Source: Henriciella aquimarina (lineage in GTDB: Bacteria > Pseudomonadota > Alphaproteobacteria > Caulobacterales > Hyphomonadaceae). Taken from it: a stretch of DNA of 64,000 nt. Numbering within the stretch: the first letter of the stretch is position 1; the number at the start of each line of letters is the position of its first letter. Below the pieces are notes generated by a model. The model saw nothing but the letters and a program-made list of their open reading frames with translations. It was not told the DNA's origin and did not search any database. The stretch spans positions 1 through 64,000 of the forward strand of contig NZ_NCST01000112.1 in the NCBI RefSeq assembly GCF_002088975.1, read 5' to 3'. Shown here piece by piece: positions 53,863 to 62,465 of this stretch. The position numbers were made by a program, and so were the translations under genes.

Positions 53863-56800
53863 ATGTCGAACTATATGGGGCAGCACAGATTGCGTTCTGT
53901 GCTCAAATCTACTTGCGGAGCCGTGTGTCTTTCCGCCTTCCTAGCTTCCGGCGCATTTGCTCAGGAAGCTGATGAAGGCGAAGCGCCGGAAGATGCCGTA
54001 TCCAAACAGGAAACCGTCCTCGTCGTCGGTTCCCAGATCCAGGGGGCCAAGATTACCGGCGCGCTGCCAGTGTCGGTTGTCGGAACAGACGAGATCGAGG
54101 CGACCGCCGCGGTTTCTGCTGAGGATCTTTTCCGCACTGTTCCCTCAGCGGGGGACATTACATTCAACGGGACCTATCTCGGGGGCGGCAACTCCAACGC
54201 CGCACGCGGTGACGTTTCCACTGTCAGCCTGCGCGGGCTGGCGCAAGGCAATACGCTGGTCCTGATCAATGGTCGCCGTTCGGTCGTCCACCCGACCTCC
54301 CAGACCGACAACCAGACGCCGGTCTTTGGCTACAATGTGAATGCCGTTCCGGTTCAGGGGCTCGCCCGTGTGGAAGTTCTGAAAGATGGCGCGGCTGCCC
54401 TCTATGGCTCCGATGCTGTCGCCGGCGTGGTGAACAATGTCCTTCAGGAAGACTTTGTCGGCCTCAATCTCGACCTCCAATACGGTGTTGCCGAGGGCAC
54501 CAATATGGACGAGCTCTCAGGCTCGCTCCTGTACGGTACCGATTTCGACAACGGCAAGGGCAACATTTCCGTCTTCCTGGGCGGCACAACGCGCGACGCA
54601 CTGCTCGATTCCGATCAGGATTATACGGCCGACGCTGACAAGCGCCCCTTCGTGGTCGGAACGCCTTGGGAAGGGCTCGTCGCCTTTGACGGCCGCAGTG
54701 GCTATTATGCGCCCTGGGGCCAGTTCACGCCGAACACACCTGTTGGCGAAATCGCCGCCGATGGCACGCCCTTCACAAACAGCGCCGGCACCTTCCATGT
54801 CCAGCCGCCCAATCTCGGCGATGGCTGTCTTTATGATACCGGCAGCGGCGTCTGCTATGGCGGCGGCTCCATTTACGGGGCAGCTTACCGGGACATGTGG
54901 GGTAACCCCGAACAGATGTTCGATACGCTCACCACGCTCCCTGCAGTCGACCGCCTCAACTTCTTCAGCTTCGTCAATTATGACGTCAGCGATGAGCTGA
55001 CCCTTTACGGCGAAGTCGGAGCCTATAATGCCGAGACGGAAGCCGTCATCGGCTCCGGCGCCTCGCTTGGATCCGGCCCGATTACGGTTTCGGAAACCGC
55101 TTATTGGAACCCTCTTGGGGCCGTCGGTGTGACCAACCGCATCGACGGGCTGAGCGCGAATGTGCCTGAGGATGGCCTTGCCCTCACAATCAACGCCTAT
55201 AACTATGCCGATGCTGGCACGCGGAACGTGACGGTCGAAAACGAGCAGTACCGTCTGCTTGCCGGCGCCAAAGGGGAAAAGTGGGGCTGGAACTGGGATT
55301 CAGCGGTGCTCTACAATGAAGCCACCGTGAAGGACTCTGCCGACGGGTACGATTCGAATCTGCTTCAGGCCGCTATCAACCGGACTGACGAGTCGGCCTA
55401 CAACCCGTTCTGTGGTGGTGACCCGGCTAATCCGGACGCGGGCGTTCCGACCTGCAATTCGCAAGAAACGATCGACAGCTTCATGATCACCCAGGTTCGC
55501 GAGAACAAGACGGCGCTCTACCTCGCTGACTTCAAGATCTCGAAACCGGATCTCTTCACCATCTGGGCGGGTGATATCGGTATTGCCGGCGGTGTCGAAT
55601 TCCGCCGTCATACCTACAAGGACAACCGTGATCCCCACCAGGATGGCTCGCTGCCGCTCTATGATCCGGACGGGAATTTCGTCTCCGGGTCGAGCCTTGT
55701 TGGCCACAGTCCGTCGCCCGACGTGAAGGGTGACCGGAATGTCACGTCGGCCTATGCGGAACTCGCCATCCCGCTGGTTTCGCCGGACATGGGCATTCCG
55801 CTGGTTCAGGCTGTCGATGTGCAGGTCGCCGGACGCTTCGAAGACTATTCCGACGTCGGATCGGTCGCCAAGCCGAAGGTGGCGGGGTCCTGGGACGTGG
55901 TCGATGGCCTGCGCTTCCGTGGTTCCTGGTCGGAAGGTTTCAAGGCGCCGAACCTGGAAGTGGTGAACACCACGCTGCTCGAACGCGTGAACGGCTATCC
56001 GGATTATATCCAGTGTGAAGCCGCCGTGCGTCAGGACCGGATTCCGGACTACACCCAGTGTGCGACCCTCGGCGTGACCGTAGCGAGCCTTCGCGGGGGT
56101 AACCCGGACCTCGAGCCGGAAGAGTCGACCAGCTATTCCTATGGTGTGGTCTTCGAACCGCAATTCCTGCCGGACAGCTTTGGCGACCTGACCTTCACGG
56201 TCGATGCCTGGCACATTGAGCAGGAGAATGTGATCGGTCTTCTGAACGATGCCGATGCGCTGGCCTACGACTATGTCCTGCGCCTGCAGGGCCAATCGAA
56301 CCCGAACATCGTCCGGGCCGATCCGACTGCCCAGCAGATCGCTGACTTCGCCGGAACAGGACTCGATCCGGTGGGCGATGTCGTGAACGTCAACGCCGTC
56401 TTCACGAATCTCTCGCCGCTTGAGGTCGAAGGGATCGACTATGGCGTCGTATGGAACGTGCCGGTCGGGCCGGGCGAGTTCTCCATGAACTTCAACGCCA
56501 CCAATCTCGAAAAGTACTATCAGAGTCCGACGGCGGAAGCTCAGGCCGTTCTGGATGCGCAGGCGGCTGGCGAGATCAGCCCTGTTGTCAGCGTGAGCGG
56601 CGGCGGCAGCCTGATCGAGGATGGCGGGCGTCCGGAGTGGAAGTATTCCGCTTCCTTCTCCTACGCCCTCAACCAGTGGAAGTTCGGCGCCTTCACCCAG
56701 TATACCGGCGAGGTCTACGATGATGGTGCGGTGACCACCACCGGGGATCCGTGGCTGATCGACGACCAGACCACCTGGAACTTCTACGGCCAGTACAGCT

Positions 56801-56958
56801 TCGAGAATGATTCCTGGACCAATGACACCACGGTCCGTGTCGGTGTCCGGAATGCCTTCGACGAAGATCCGCCATTTGCCAGTGGCTATGGCTACCTGTC
56901 TTCGCTGTACCAGCCGATCCCGCGCTACTGGTACATGAACATCAAGAAGTCCTTCTAG
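53863..56958 (+). CDS. TonB-dependent receptor 3, large
   Basis: A 1031-residue outer-membrane receptor: signal peptide ending GAFAQ (about 33), an acidic stretch, TonB box (ETVLVVGSQI), plug (about 55-195, RVEVLKDGAAALYGSDAVAGVVN) and a long barrel ending RYWYMNIKKSF. The plug type is that of large receptors in gut and marine bacteria that import oligopeptides or polymers. With two gamma-glutamyltransferases and two exported amidohydrolases beside it, peptide or gamma-glutamyl compound import is a reasonable guess. Expression may depend on the structured leader upstream; a strong hairpin terminator follows. Confidence 0.93.
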   Translation: MSNYMGQHRLRSVLKSTCGAVCLSAFLASGAFAQEADEGEAPEDAVSKQETVLVVGSQIQGAKITGALPVSVVGTDEIEATAAVSAEDLFRTVPSAGDITFNGTYLGGGNSNAARGDVSTVSLRGLAQGNTLVLINGRRSVVHPTSQTDNQTPVFGYNVNAVPVQGLARVEVLKDGAAALYGSDAVAGVVNNVLQEDFVGLNLDLQYGVAEGTNMDELSGSLLYGTDFDNGKGNISVFLGGTTRDALLDSDQDYTADADKRPFVVGTPWEGLVAFDGRSGYYAPWGQFTPNTPVGEIAADGTPFTNSAGTFHVQPPNLGDGCLYDTGSGVCYGGGSIYGAAYRDMWGNPEQMFDTLTTLPAVDRLNFFSFVNYDVSDELTLYGEVGAYNAETEAVIGSGASLGSGPITVSETAYWNPLGAVGVTNRIDGLSANVPEDGLALTINAYNYADAGTRNVTVENEQYRLLAGAKGEKWGWNWDSAVLYNEATVKDSADGYDSNLLQAAINRTDESAYNPFCGGDPANPDAGVPTCNSQETIDSFMITQVRENKTALYLADFKISKPDLFTIWAGDIGIAGGVEFRRHTYKDNRDPHQDGSLPLYDPDGNFVSGSSLVGHSPSPDVKGDRNVTSAYAELAIPLVSPDMGIPLVQAVDVQVAGRFEDYSDVGSVAKPKVAGSWDVVDGLRFRGSWSEGFKAPNLEVVNTTLLERVNGYPDYIQCEAAVRQDRIPDYTQCATLGVTVASLRGGNPDLEPEESTSYSYGVVFEPQFLPDSFGDLTFTVDAWHIEQENVIGLLNDADALAYDYVLRLQGQSNPNIVRADPTAQQIADFAGTGLDPVGDVVNVNAVFTNLSPLEVEGIDYGVVWNVPVGPGEFSMNFNATNLEKYYQSPTAEAQAVLDAQAAGEISPVVSVSGGGSLIEDGGRPEWKYSASFSYALNQWKFGAFTQYTGEVYDDGAVTTTGDPWLIDDQTTWNFYGQYSFENDSWTNDTTVRVGVRNAFDEDPPFASGYGYLSSLYQPIPRYWYMNIKKSF

Positions 56959-56972
56959 TCGTTCGCAAAACA

Positions 56973-57012
56973 GGGTCCGCCAGTCTCTCCTCGGCTGGCG
57001 GGCCCATTTCTG
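56973..57012 (+). terminator. Intrinsic terminator after TonB receptor 3
   Basis: GGGTCCGCCAG (56973-56983) pairs with CTGGCGGGCCC (56995-57005), one G-T pair, 11-nt loop, followed by ATTTCTGTTG. Confidence 0.75.
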
Positions 57013-57064
57013 TTGTCTGCGTGGGCATGCCGCTCACGTGATTTGTCTTTCTGGAGCTCGTCCC

Positions 57065-60031
57065 ATGAAACTCCCAGCGTTCCTTCAGGCGGCCTCCGCG
57101 CTCGCCATCACCGCCTGCCTCTTGTCGGCAGGCTGCGCCAAACAGCCCGCCACCTCAGAAACCCCCGAGACGCCGGCCGCCGAAACGGCCGATGGTGACC
57201 GTGTCCTCATCGATGTCACGATGACCCAGGGCACCAACATGTCGGCAGCTCTCTCTCCCGATGGTGAGACGTTGGCGATTGCGCTGCAGGGCGTGATATG
57301 GACGCTGCCGGCCTCCGGCGGCAAAGCGACCGCCATCACACCTCCAGTGATGGACTCCCATGAACCGGCCTGGTCGCCGGACGGGACGACGCTCACCTTC
57401 TATGCCTTCGCCGAGAATGCGTTCTCGATCTGGACGGCCAAGGCCGATGGCTCGGATCTGACAGAGATCGAGACCGGTGAGGCCGATGCGCGTTATCCGA
57501 GCTTTTCGCCCGACGGCGAGTCGATCCTGTTCTCGACAGACCAGAAGGGCGGCTATCAGGTCTGGTCGCTCGACCTGGCCTCCGGCGAAGCCAAACAGCT
57601 CACCGTTGCTGACGAGACCGGCTACGAGACCCCAGTTGCGCCTTATTTCCGTGGTGCGGGCAATGCCGTTTATCCGACTCTCTCGCCGGACGGGACGACC
57701 ATGGCCTTTGTCATCGATGGCGAGATGGACACGCTCGTCACCAGCAAGCTCGATGGCGCATCCGAATTCAATTTTCTCCATACCGCCGCGACGCTTGGCG
57801 CCCCGGCCTGGTCGGGCGATTCCCAGACCCTCTATGTCGCTGGCCTCCTCGATGATGCCGGTCTCCTGACGGCGGTCCCGGTGGACGGCAGCGAGCCGAC
57901 AAAGCTGGTCGAGGGCGGCGATATCTTTCCCTTCCGCCCCAGCCTGATGAGCGATGACACGATCCTCTACACCGCCGATGGCGACATCAAGACAGTCTCG
58001 ACCTCGGGAGAGGCTGGCGCGACGATCCCGTTCGAAGCCACGGTGAGGCTGGACCGGACGCCGTATGAGCGGCGCACTTACGATCTGGCGTCGACAGATC
58101 CGCAAGAGGCTCTCGGCATCATCGATCCCGTCCTCTCACCCGATGGCTCCAAAGCCGCTTTCGCCGCGCTGGGGGATCTCTGGATTGCCGATCTGACGGC
58201 GCCTGGCGAAGCCCCCGTCAATGTCACTGAGGACGCCTTTATCGACCTTTCGCCTTCCTGGTCGCCCGATGGCGAGACGATTGCTTTCTCGACGGATCGC
58301 GGCGGCGTGACGAATGTCTGGCTCTACACCGTCGAGACCGGTGAAATGTCCCAGCTCACCGACAATCCCAAGCCGGCGAATTCGCCCATCTGGTCGCCGG
58401 ACGGGACGCGGATTGCCTATCTCGCCGACGCGCTGACGACCGTTTTCCTTGGCAGCACGGTGAATGCGGTTGATGTCGAGACCGGCGAGGACATCCAGCT
58501 CTCCGAGCCGATCTTCGGGCCGAGTGCGCCCGGATGGTCGCCTGATGGTTCGGTCGTGACCGTTGTCAGCCGGCATCCGGTCACCAGCCGTTTCCGTGAA
58601 GGCTACAACGCCCTGTTCCTGATGCCCTCGGATGGCGAGGGCGAGCCGTCCTGGGCCACGCCGGTCGGGGATGAAACATCGCTTGGCCGGCGCCAATGGA
58701 GCCGGCCAGCCTGGTCCTCGGCGGGTGACATGGTCTACCGCCTCGATGGCGCGCTTTACCTCGCCCCCATGGACGCCGACGGCACATTTGGAGCGTCCGA
58801 GAAGATCGCAGAGGCCGGGGAAAACCCGTCCTGGTCAGCCGATGGCAGCAAGCTGATCTATATCGATGGCGCCGACATCCTCAGCTATGACAAGGCCAGC
58901 GGGGAGATCGCCACGCTGGACATCAAACCGACCTGGTCGGCCGACATGCCGGACAGTCTCTACACCATCCGCGCCGGATATCTCTTCGATGGCGACAGCG
59001 ACACCTATCAGGAAGGCATCGACATTGTCGTGGAAGACGGCCTTATCCGCGAGATCCGGCCCGCAGGCGATTCCGAGCCGGAGGGCGAGCTGATCGATGC
59101 GTCCGACGCTTATGTCCTGCCCGGCCTGATCGAAAGCCATACCCACCAGTCCATCAGCCAGGGCTGGGACCTCGGTGAGACCTGGTTCGCCAATGGCATC
59201 ACCACCGTCCGCGAGACTGGTGATGACCCCTACCACGCCGTGGAACGTCGGGAGGCGGCCGCTGCAGGCGTGCGCCCGGCACCACGCGTCTTTACGGCAG
59301 GGCCGCTGAATGAAGGCGCCCGTATCTCCTACGGTGTCTCCGAAACGGTCGGTACTGTGGAACGGGCGAAGGACTCCATGCGCCTGTCGGATGAGCTGAA
59401 GCTCGACTTCTACAAAAGCTATGTCCGCCAGGATTACAGCGTCCAGAAGGCGGTGATCGAGATGGCGCATGAGAGTGGCATTCCGGTTACCACTCACGAG
59501 CTCTATCCCTCCGTCGCCAATGGCCTCGACCAGATGGAGCATTTCGGGGCGACCAGCCGGCGCGGTTATTCCCTCAAGATTTCCGCGCTCGGCTACAGCT
59601 ATCAGGATGTGGTCTCACTGATCTCGGAGTCCGGGCTTGTGGTGACCCCCACCCTCGCGCTCATGACACGCTACGGAGCTCAGCAGACCGGGCCAATGGG
59701 CGCAACGCTCAAGGCGATCATGGACAATGACGGCAAGATCGTTGCGGGCACGGACTCGCCTTTCATTCCGTATGGGGAATCCCTGCACAAGGAGCTGGAG
59801 ATCTACCAAGGCGCTGGCGTTGCAACCCCGGATGTCCTGAAGACAGCCACCAGCGCTGCCGCCGATGCCATCGGAGTTGGCGACCAGCTGGGCCGGGTGA
59901 AGCCGGGCTATCTCGCAGACATCCTGATCCTGTCGGAAGATCCGCTGAAAGGTATGTCGGCCCTCGAAAGTGTGGAGACCGTGCTGAAAAACGGCGAGGT
60001 CGTCTACGAAGCCGGCGACAGCGAAGACTGA
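57065..60031 (+). CDS. Lipoprotein with TolB-like propeller and amidohydrolase domain
   Basis: A 988-residue protein: lipobox SAGC near residue 23, repeated propeller units with the WSPDG motif (many copies between about 50 and 620), then an amidohydrolase domain with H692 and H694 (ESHTH), THEL, MEHFG and GTDSPF. Such propeller-amidohydrolase proteins are exported metal-dependent hydrolases of dipeptide or imidazolonepropionase-like type. The propeller may recognise a peptide or polymer. ATG 57065 is chosen because it starts the lipoprotein signal. It lies downstream of receptor 3 but after a terminator, so it has its own promoter. Confidence 0.87.
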   Translation: MKLPAFLQAASALAITACLLSAGCAKQPATSETPETPAAETADGDRVLIDVTMTQGTNMSAALSPDGETLAIALQGVIWTLPASGGKATAITPPVMDSHEPAWSPDGTTLTFYAFAENAFSIWTAKADGSDLTEIETGEADARYPSFSPDGESILFSTDQKGGYQVWSLDLASGEAKQLTVADETGYETPVAPYFRGAGNAVYPTLSPDGTTMAFVIDGEMDTLVTSKLDGASEFNFLHTAATLGAPAWSGDSQTLYVAGLLDDAGLLTAVPVDGSEPTKLVEGGDIFPFRPSLMSDDTILYTADGDIKTVSTSGEAGATIPFEATVRLDRTPYERRTYDLASTDPQEALGIIDPVLSPDGSKAAFAALGDLWIADLTAPGEAPVNVTEDAFIDLSPSWSPDGETIAFSTDRGGVTNVWLYTVETGEMSQLTDNPKPANSPIWSPDGTRIAYLADALTTVFLGSTVNAVDVETGEDIQLSEPIFGPSAPGWSPDGSVVTVVSRHPVTSRFREGYNALFLMPSDGEGEPSWATPVGDETSLGRRQWSRPAWSSAGDMVYRLDGALYLAPMDADGTFGASEKIAEAGENPSWSADGSKLIYIDGADILSYDKASGEIATLDIKPTWSADMPDSLYTIRAGYLFDGDSDTYQEGIDIVVEDGLIREIRPAGDSEPEGELIDASDAYVLPGLIESHTHQSISQGWDLGETWFANGITTVRETGDDPYHAVERREAAAAGVRPAPRVFTAGPLNEGARISYGVSETVGTVERAKDSMRLSDELKLDFYKSYVRQDYSVQKAVIEMAHESGIPVTTHELYPSVANGLDQMEHFGATSRRGYSLKISALGYSYQDVVSLISESGLVVTPTLALMTRYGAQQTGPMGATLKAIMDNDGKIVAGTDSPFIPYGESLHKELEIYQGAGVATPDVLKTATSAAADAIGVGDQLGRVKPGYLADILILSEDPLKGMSALESVETVLKNGEVVYEAGDSED

Positions 60032-60039
60032 CCAAGGCA

Positions 60040-60085
60040 AGGCAGAGCCATGGGGCATGTCGCCCACATGGTTCTGCCTGTTTTT
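60040..60085 (+). terminator. Intrinsic terminator after the propeller-amidohydrolase gene
   Basis: AGGCAGAGCCATG (60040-60052) pairs with CATGGTTCTGCCT (60067-60079) with one G-T pair, followed by GTTTTT. Confidence 0.8.
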
Positions 60086-60091
60086 CTGGGC

Positions 60092-60101
60092 GAGCCCGCC
60101 T
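60092..60101. repeat. Left arm of a hairpin split by the IS
   Basis: GAGCCCGCCT here and AGGCGGGCTC at 60945-60954 would form a perfect ten-pair stem with loop AGTCGG if the IS5 element and one TA copy were removed. It was probably the convergent terminator between the amidohydrolase and FecR genes. Confidence 0.75.
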
Positions 60102-60866
60102 AGGTCGTGGACTCATAAGATCTTGTCCAGAGGCGTGTTGAGGCGAGGGCGACGGCGGCTAGGAAGTTTCTTGCGAGTTTGTCGAACCGGGTTGCGCATC
60201 GCCTGAAGTGCTTGAGTTTGTTGAAGTATCGCTCGACCAGATTGCGTTGGCGGTAGATGCTCCTTGCGACGGAGCGCTGGACTTTCCGGTCACGCTGGGT
60301 CGGAATGTGAGCCTTGGCCCCGACCGCTTCGATCTGCTCGACCAGAGCGCGGGCATCATAGCCTCTGTCGGCGACGACGTGCCGGGCCCGTTTCAGGCTG
60401 TCGATCAGCTCGGCGCCCATGGCCTTGTCGCCGGCCTGTCCGGGCGACAGCGCGAGGCGGATGGGCAAACCGGCTTCATCGACGATGGCGTGGACCTTGG
60501 TGCTCAGTCCCCCGCGAGAGAGACCGATGGCGTGATCCGGGCCCCCTTTTTTCCGCCTGCGGCGTGCTGGTGGGCGCGGATGATCGAACTGTCGATGAAG
60601 GCCATGGATTCAGGGCTCTGCTCGGCCAGAGCATTGAAAATATTGATCCAGACGCCCGCTTTCGCCCATCTGTTGAAGCGGTTGTAGACCGTCGTGTAAG
60701 GGCCATATCGCTCCGGCAGGTCGCGCCAGGGCGAACCGGTGCGCAGGATGTAGAAGATCCCGTTCAGCACCCGCCGGTCATCCGTTCGCGCCACCCCGCG
60801 CGGCTTGTTCGGCAAGAGCGGCGCGATGATCGACCACTCCGCGTCACTCAAATCAAATCGGGCCAT
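60100..60866 (-). CDS. IS5-family transposase made by -1 frameshifting (orfA-orfB)
   Basis: orfA (60866-60504, 120 residues) starts MARFDLSDAEWSIIAPLLP and carries the first half of the DDE domain, including FIDSSIIRAHQHA. orfB continues in the -1 frame down to 60100 (DRGYDARAL with the second Asp, RNLVERYFNKLKHFRR with the Glu). The junction is at the run AAAAAAGGGGG on the minus strand (60552-60542), a classic slippery site. The fused product would be about 255 residues. The stop codon TAG (60102-60100) lies outside the element: it is supplied by the target CTAG. Confidence 0.87.
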
Positions 60867-60937
60867 GATGTACCTCCTTCAAGGAAAGTGAATCATGACC
60901 CGAACAATCTGGGAATCCTCTTTATGAGTACAGGACC
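60103..60937 (-). mobile_element. IS5-family (IS427-type) insertion sequence
   Basis: The element is 835 bp, ending in imperfect inverted repeats GGTCGTGGACTCATAA and GGTCCTGTACTCATAA (two mismatches), with flanking TA duplications (60101-60102 and 60938-60939) in a CTAG target. Its two overlapping transposase frames with a run of A6G5 at the junction match the IS427 group of IS5. Both ends and both frames look intact, so it may be active. Confidence 0.9.
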
Positions 60938-61935
60938 TAGTCGGAGGCGGGCTCCAGCCGTTTGCGGGTTTCTGTTCCGGTGAGGCTTGCCCCAGTCAGA
61001 ACCTCCACGCTCTGCAGGAAAGCGTCGATATCGGTCAGGCGGAAAACGCCGCTGACCTGATAGGTGCGAAGCTCCTCCCCGACAATCTCCACATGCCTGT
61101 CCGTATAGCGTTCGAAGGCCTGGACGGCGTCGGCAAGCGTTGTCTCGTCGAAGACCACGCGGGCACTCGTCCAGTTCGGCTGGCCGGCGTCGAGCGTTTC
61201 GGGCAGGTCGAATGCGGTGAGCCCCGCCGGGGTGAGCGTCGCGCCCGTCCCGGCCGTATAGACCTCGGTAACCGATGGCGTCGCCAACCGGACCGTGCCT
61301 TCATAGACTTCCAGCCGCCAGCTGTCAGGGCTGCGCTCGACGGCATAGGCGGTGCCGAGCGCCGTGAAGGACACCGCGTCGCTGCCCACTCGGAAGGGGC
61401 GTGCGGCATCCGGCTCGACATCGACAAAGAGGCGGCCGCTCTCGAGCGTCACATGACGGTTCGTCTCACTGAGGACTACCGTCGCTGCAGACTTCGCATC
61501 GAGGACAAGCCTGGAGCCGTCGGCCAGCGTGTGTTCTGCAATTTCGCCGGTCGGTGTGGCATAGTGCTCGCCGCCGCCACCCCCGGCCGGGAATGGCTGC
61601 AGGACGAGGACAAGCGCGACTGCGGCTGCCGCAAGGGCGCCAAGCCCGCCGGCGATCCATGGCATGCGTGGCCGGCCAGAACGCTCGTGAGGCTTACGGG
61701 GCGAACGACGCACGGTCGCGCGCGGCGCCGCAGTCTCTGTCTCGATGACGAGTTCACCGGCCGCATCCCATTCATTGGCCATGCTGTTGAACGCGCTGAC
61801 GTGGCGCGGGTCGGCATGCAACCAGCGTTCGAAGGCCTCGCTGGTCAGCCTCTCGGGAGCCTCCTCGATGCGCAGCAGCCACTCGGCGGCGTCTTCGAGG
61901 ATGGCCTCGTCAAATCTGGGGGCTGTCTTATCCAT
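60937..61935 (-). CDS. fecR: FecR-type anti-sigma regulator
   Basis: A 332-residue inner-membrane regulator: cytosolic N-terminal domain (about 1-60, with EAFERWLHADPRHVSAF), one membrane helix (91-113) and a periplasmic FecR domain (TLADGSRLVLDAKSAATV, TALGTAYAVER) ending in an STN-like module (YQVSGVFRLTDIDAFLQSVEVLTG). It receives a signal from a TonB receptor and controls the sigma factor encoded upstream. ATG 61935 overlaps the FecI stop by eight bases. Its TAG stop falls at the IS5 junction but is preserved, because both the old and the new junction read TAG. Confidence 0.9.
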   Translation of the reverse strand: MDKTAPRFDEAILEDAAEWLLRIEEAPERLTSEAFERWLHADPRHVSAFNSMANEWDAAGELVIETETAAPRATVRRSPRKPHERSGRPRMPWIAGGLGALAAAAVALVLVLQPFPAGGGGGEHYATPTGEIAEHTLADGSRLVLDAKSAATVVLSETNRHVTLESGRLFVDVEPDAARPFRVGSDAVSFTALGTAYAVERSPDSWRLEVYEGTVRLATPSVTEVYTAGTGATLTPAGLTAFDLPETLDAGQPNWTSARVVFDETTLADAVQAFERYTDRHVEIVGEELRTYQVSGVFRLTDIDAFLQSVEVLTGASLTGTETRKRLEPASD

Positions 61936-62440
61936 CTTCACGCTGGCCACGCTGTTTGACGAGGAAGATCATGGCGTCGCGCAGGTGGCGGCGGACAACG
62001 GCAATCGTTACTTCGCACGCGCGCGCGATCTGCTCATAGGTTTCCCCTTTCAGTCGGTAGCGGACAAATACCTCTTTTGTCAGGGCCGGAAGCGCATCAA
62101 GGTCTGCCAGCGTAAGTTGCAGGGCCTGCTTTACTCCATAGGCGGATTCGGGGCCTGGAGAGGGGCTGGCCGGGTCGTGATCCATCTCGTCATAATCAAC
62201 ATGCGGCGGACTGGCCGCCCGGGAGCGATACCGGTCCCGTATTAGGTTGACGATAATGGTGCGCAGAAATGCGATGTCATTGCGGATTTTTTCGCGTGCC
62301 CCATAGCGCGCCAGGCGGGCAAAGGCGTCCTGGACGATTTCTTCCGCCTCTTCCGGGCCGGCGCCTTTCGTGCGCGCAAACCCCACCAGCCTCGTGAACT
62401 GGGCACGGTACAGGGTCTCGATGGGGGCGTGCCGCGGCAT
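61928..62440 (-). CDS. fecI: ECF sigma factor, FecI-type
   Basis: A 170-residue sigma-70 factor with region 2 (about 8-75: LYRAQFTRLVGFARTKG, EEIVQDAFARLARY, DIAFLRTIIVNLIRDRYR) and region 4 (about 110-165: LPALTKEVFVRYRLKGETYEQIARAC). It directs transcription of receptor operons on release by FecR. ATG 62440 is preferred because region 2 begins right after it; ATG 62491 or TTG 62494 would overlap the upstream aminotransferase gene but also remain possible. Confidence 0.88.
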   Translation of the reverse strand: MPRHAPIETLYRAQFTRLVGFARTKGAGPEEAEEIVQDAFARLARYGAREKIRNDIAFLRTIIVNLIRDRYRSRAASPPHVDYDEMDHDPASPSPGPESAYGVKQALQLTLADLDALPALTKEVFVRYRLKGETYEQIARACEVTIAVVRRHLRDAMIFLVKQRGQREDG

Positions 62441-62465
62441 CAAGAGAGGCGTTGTCCTCACACGG

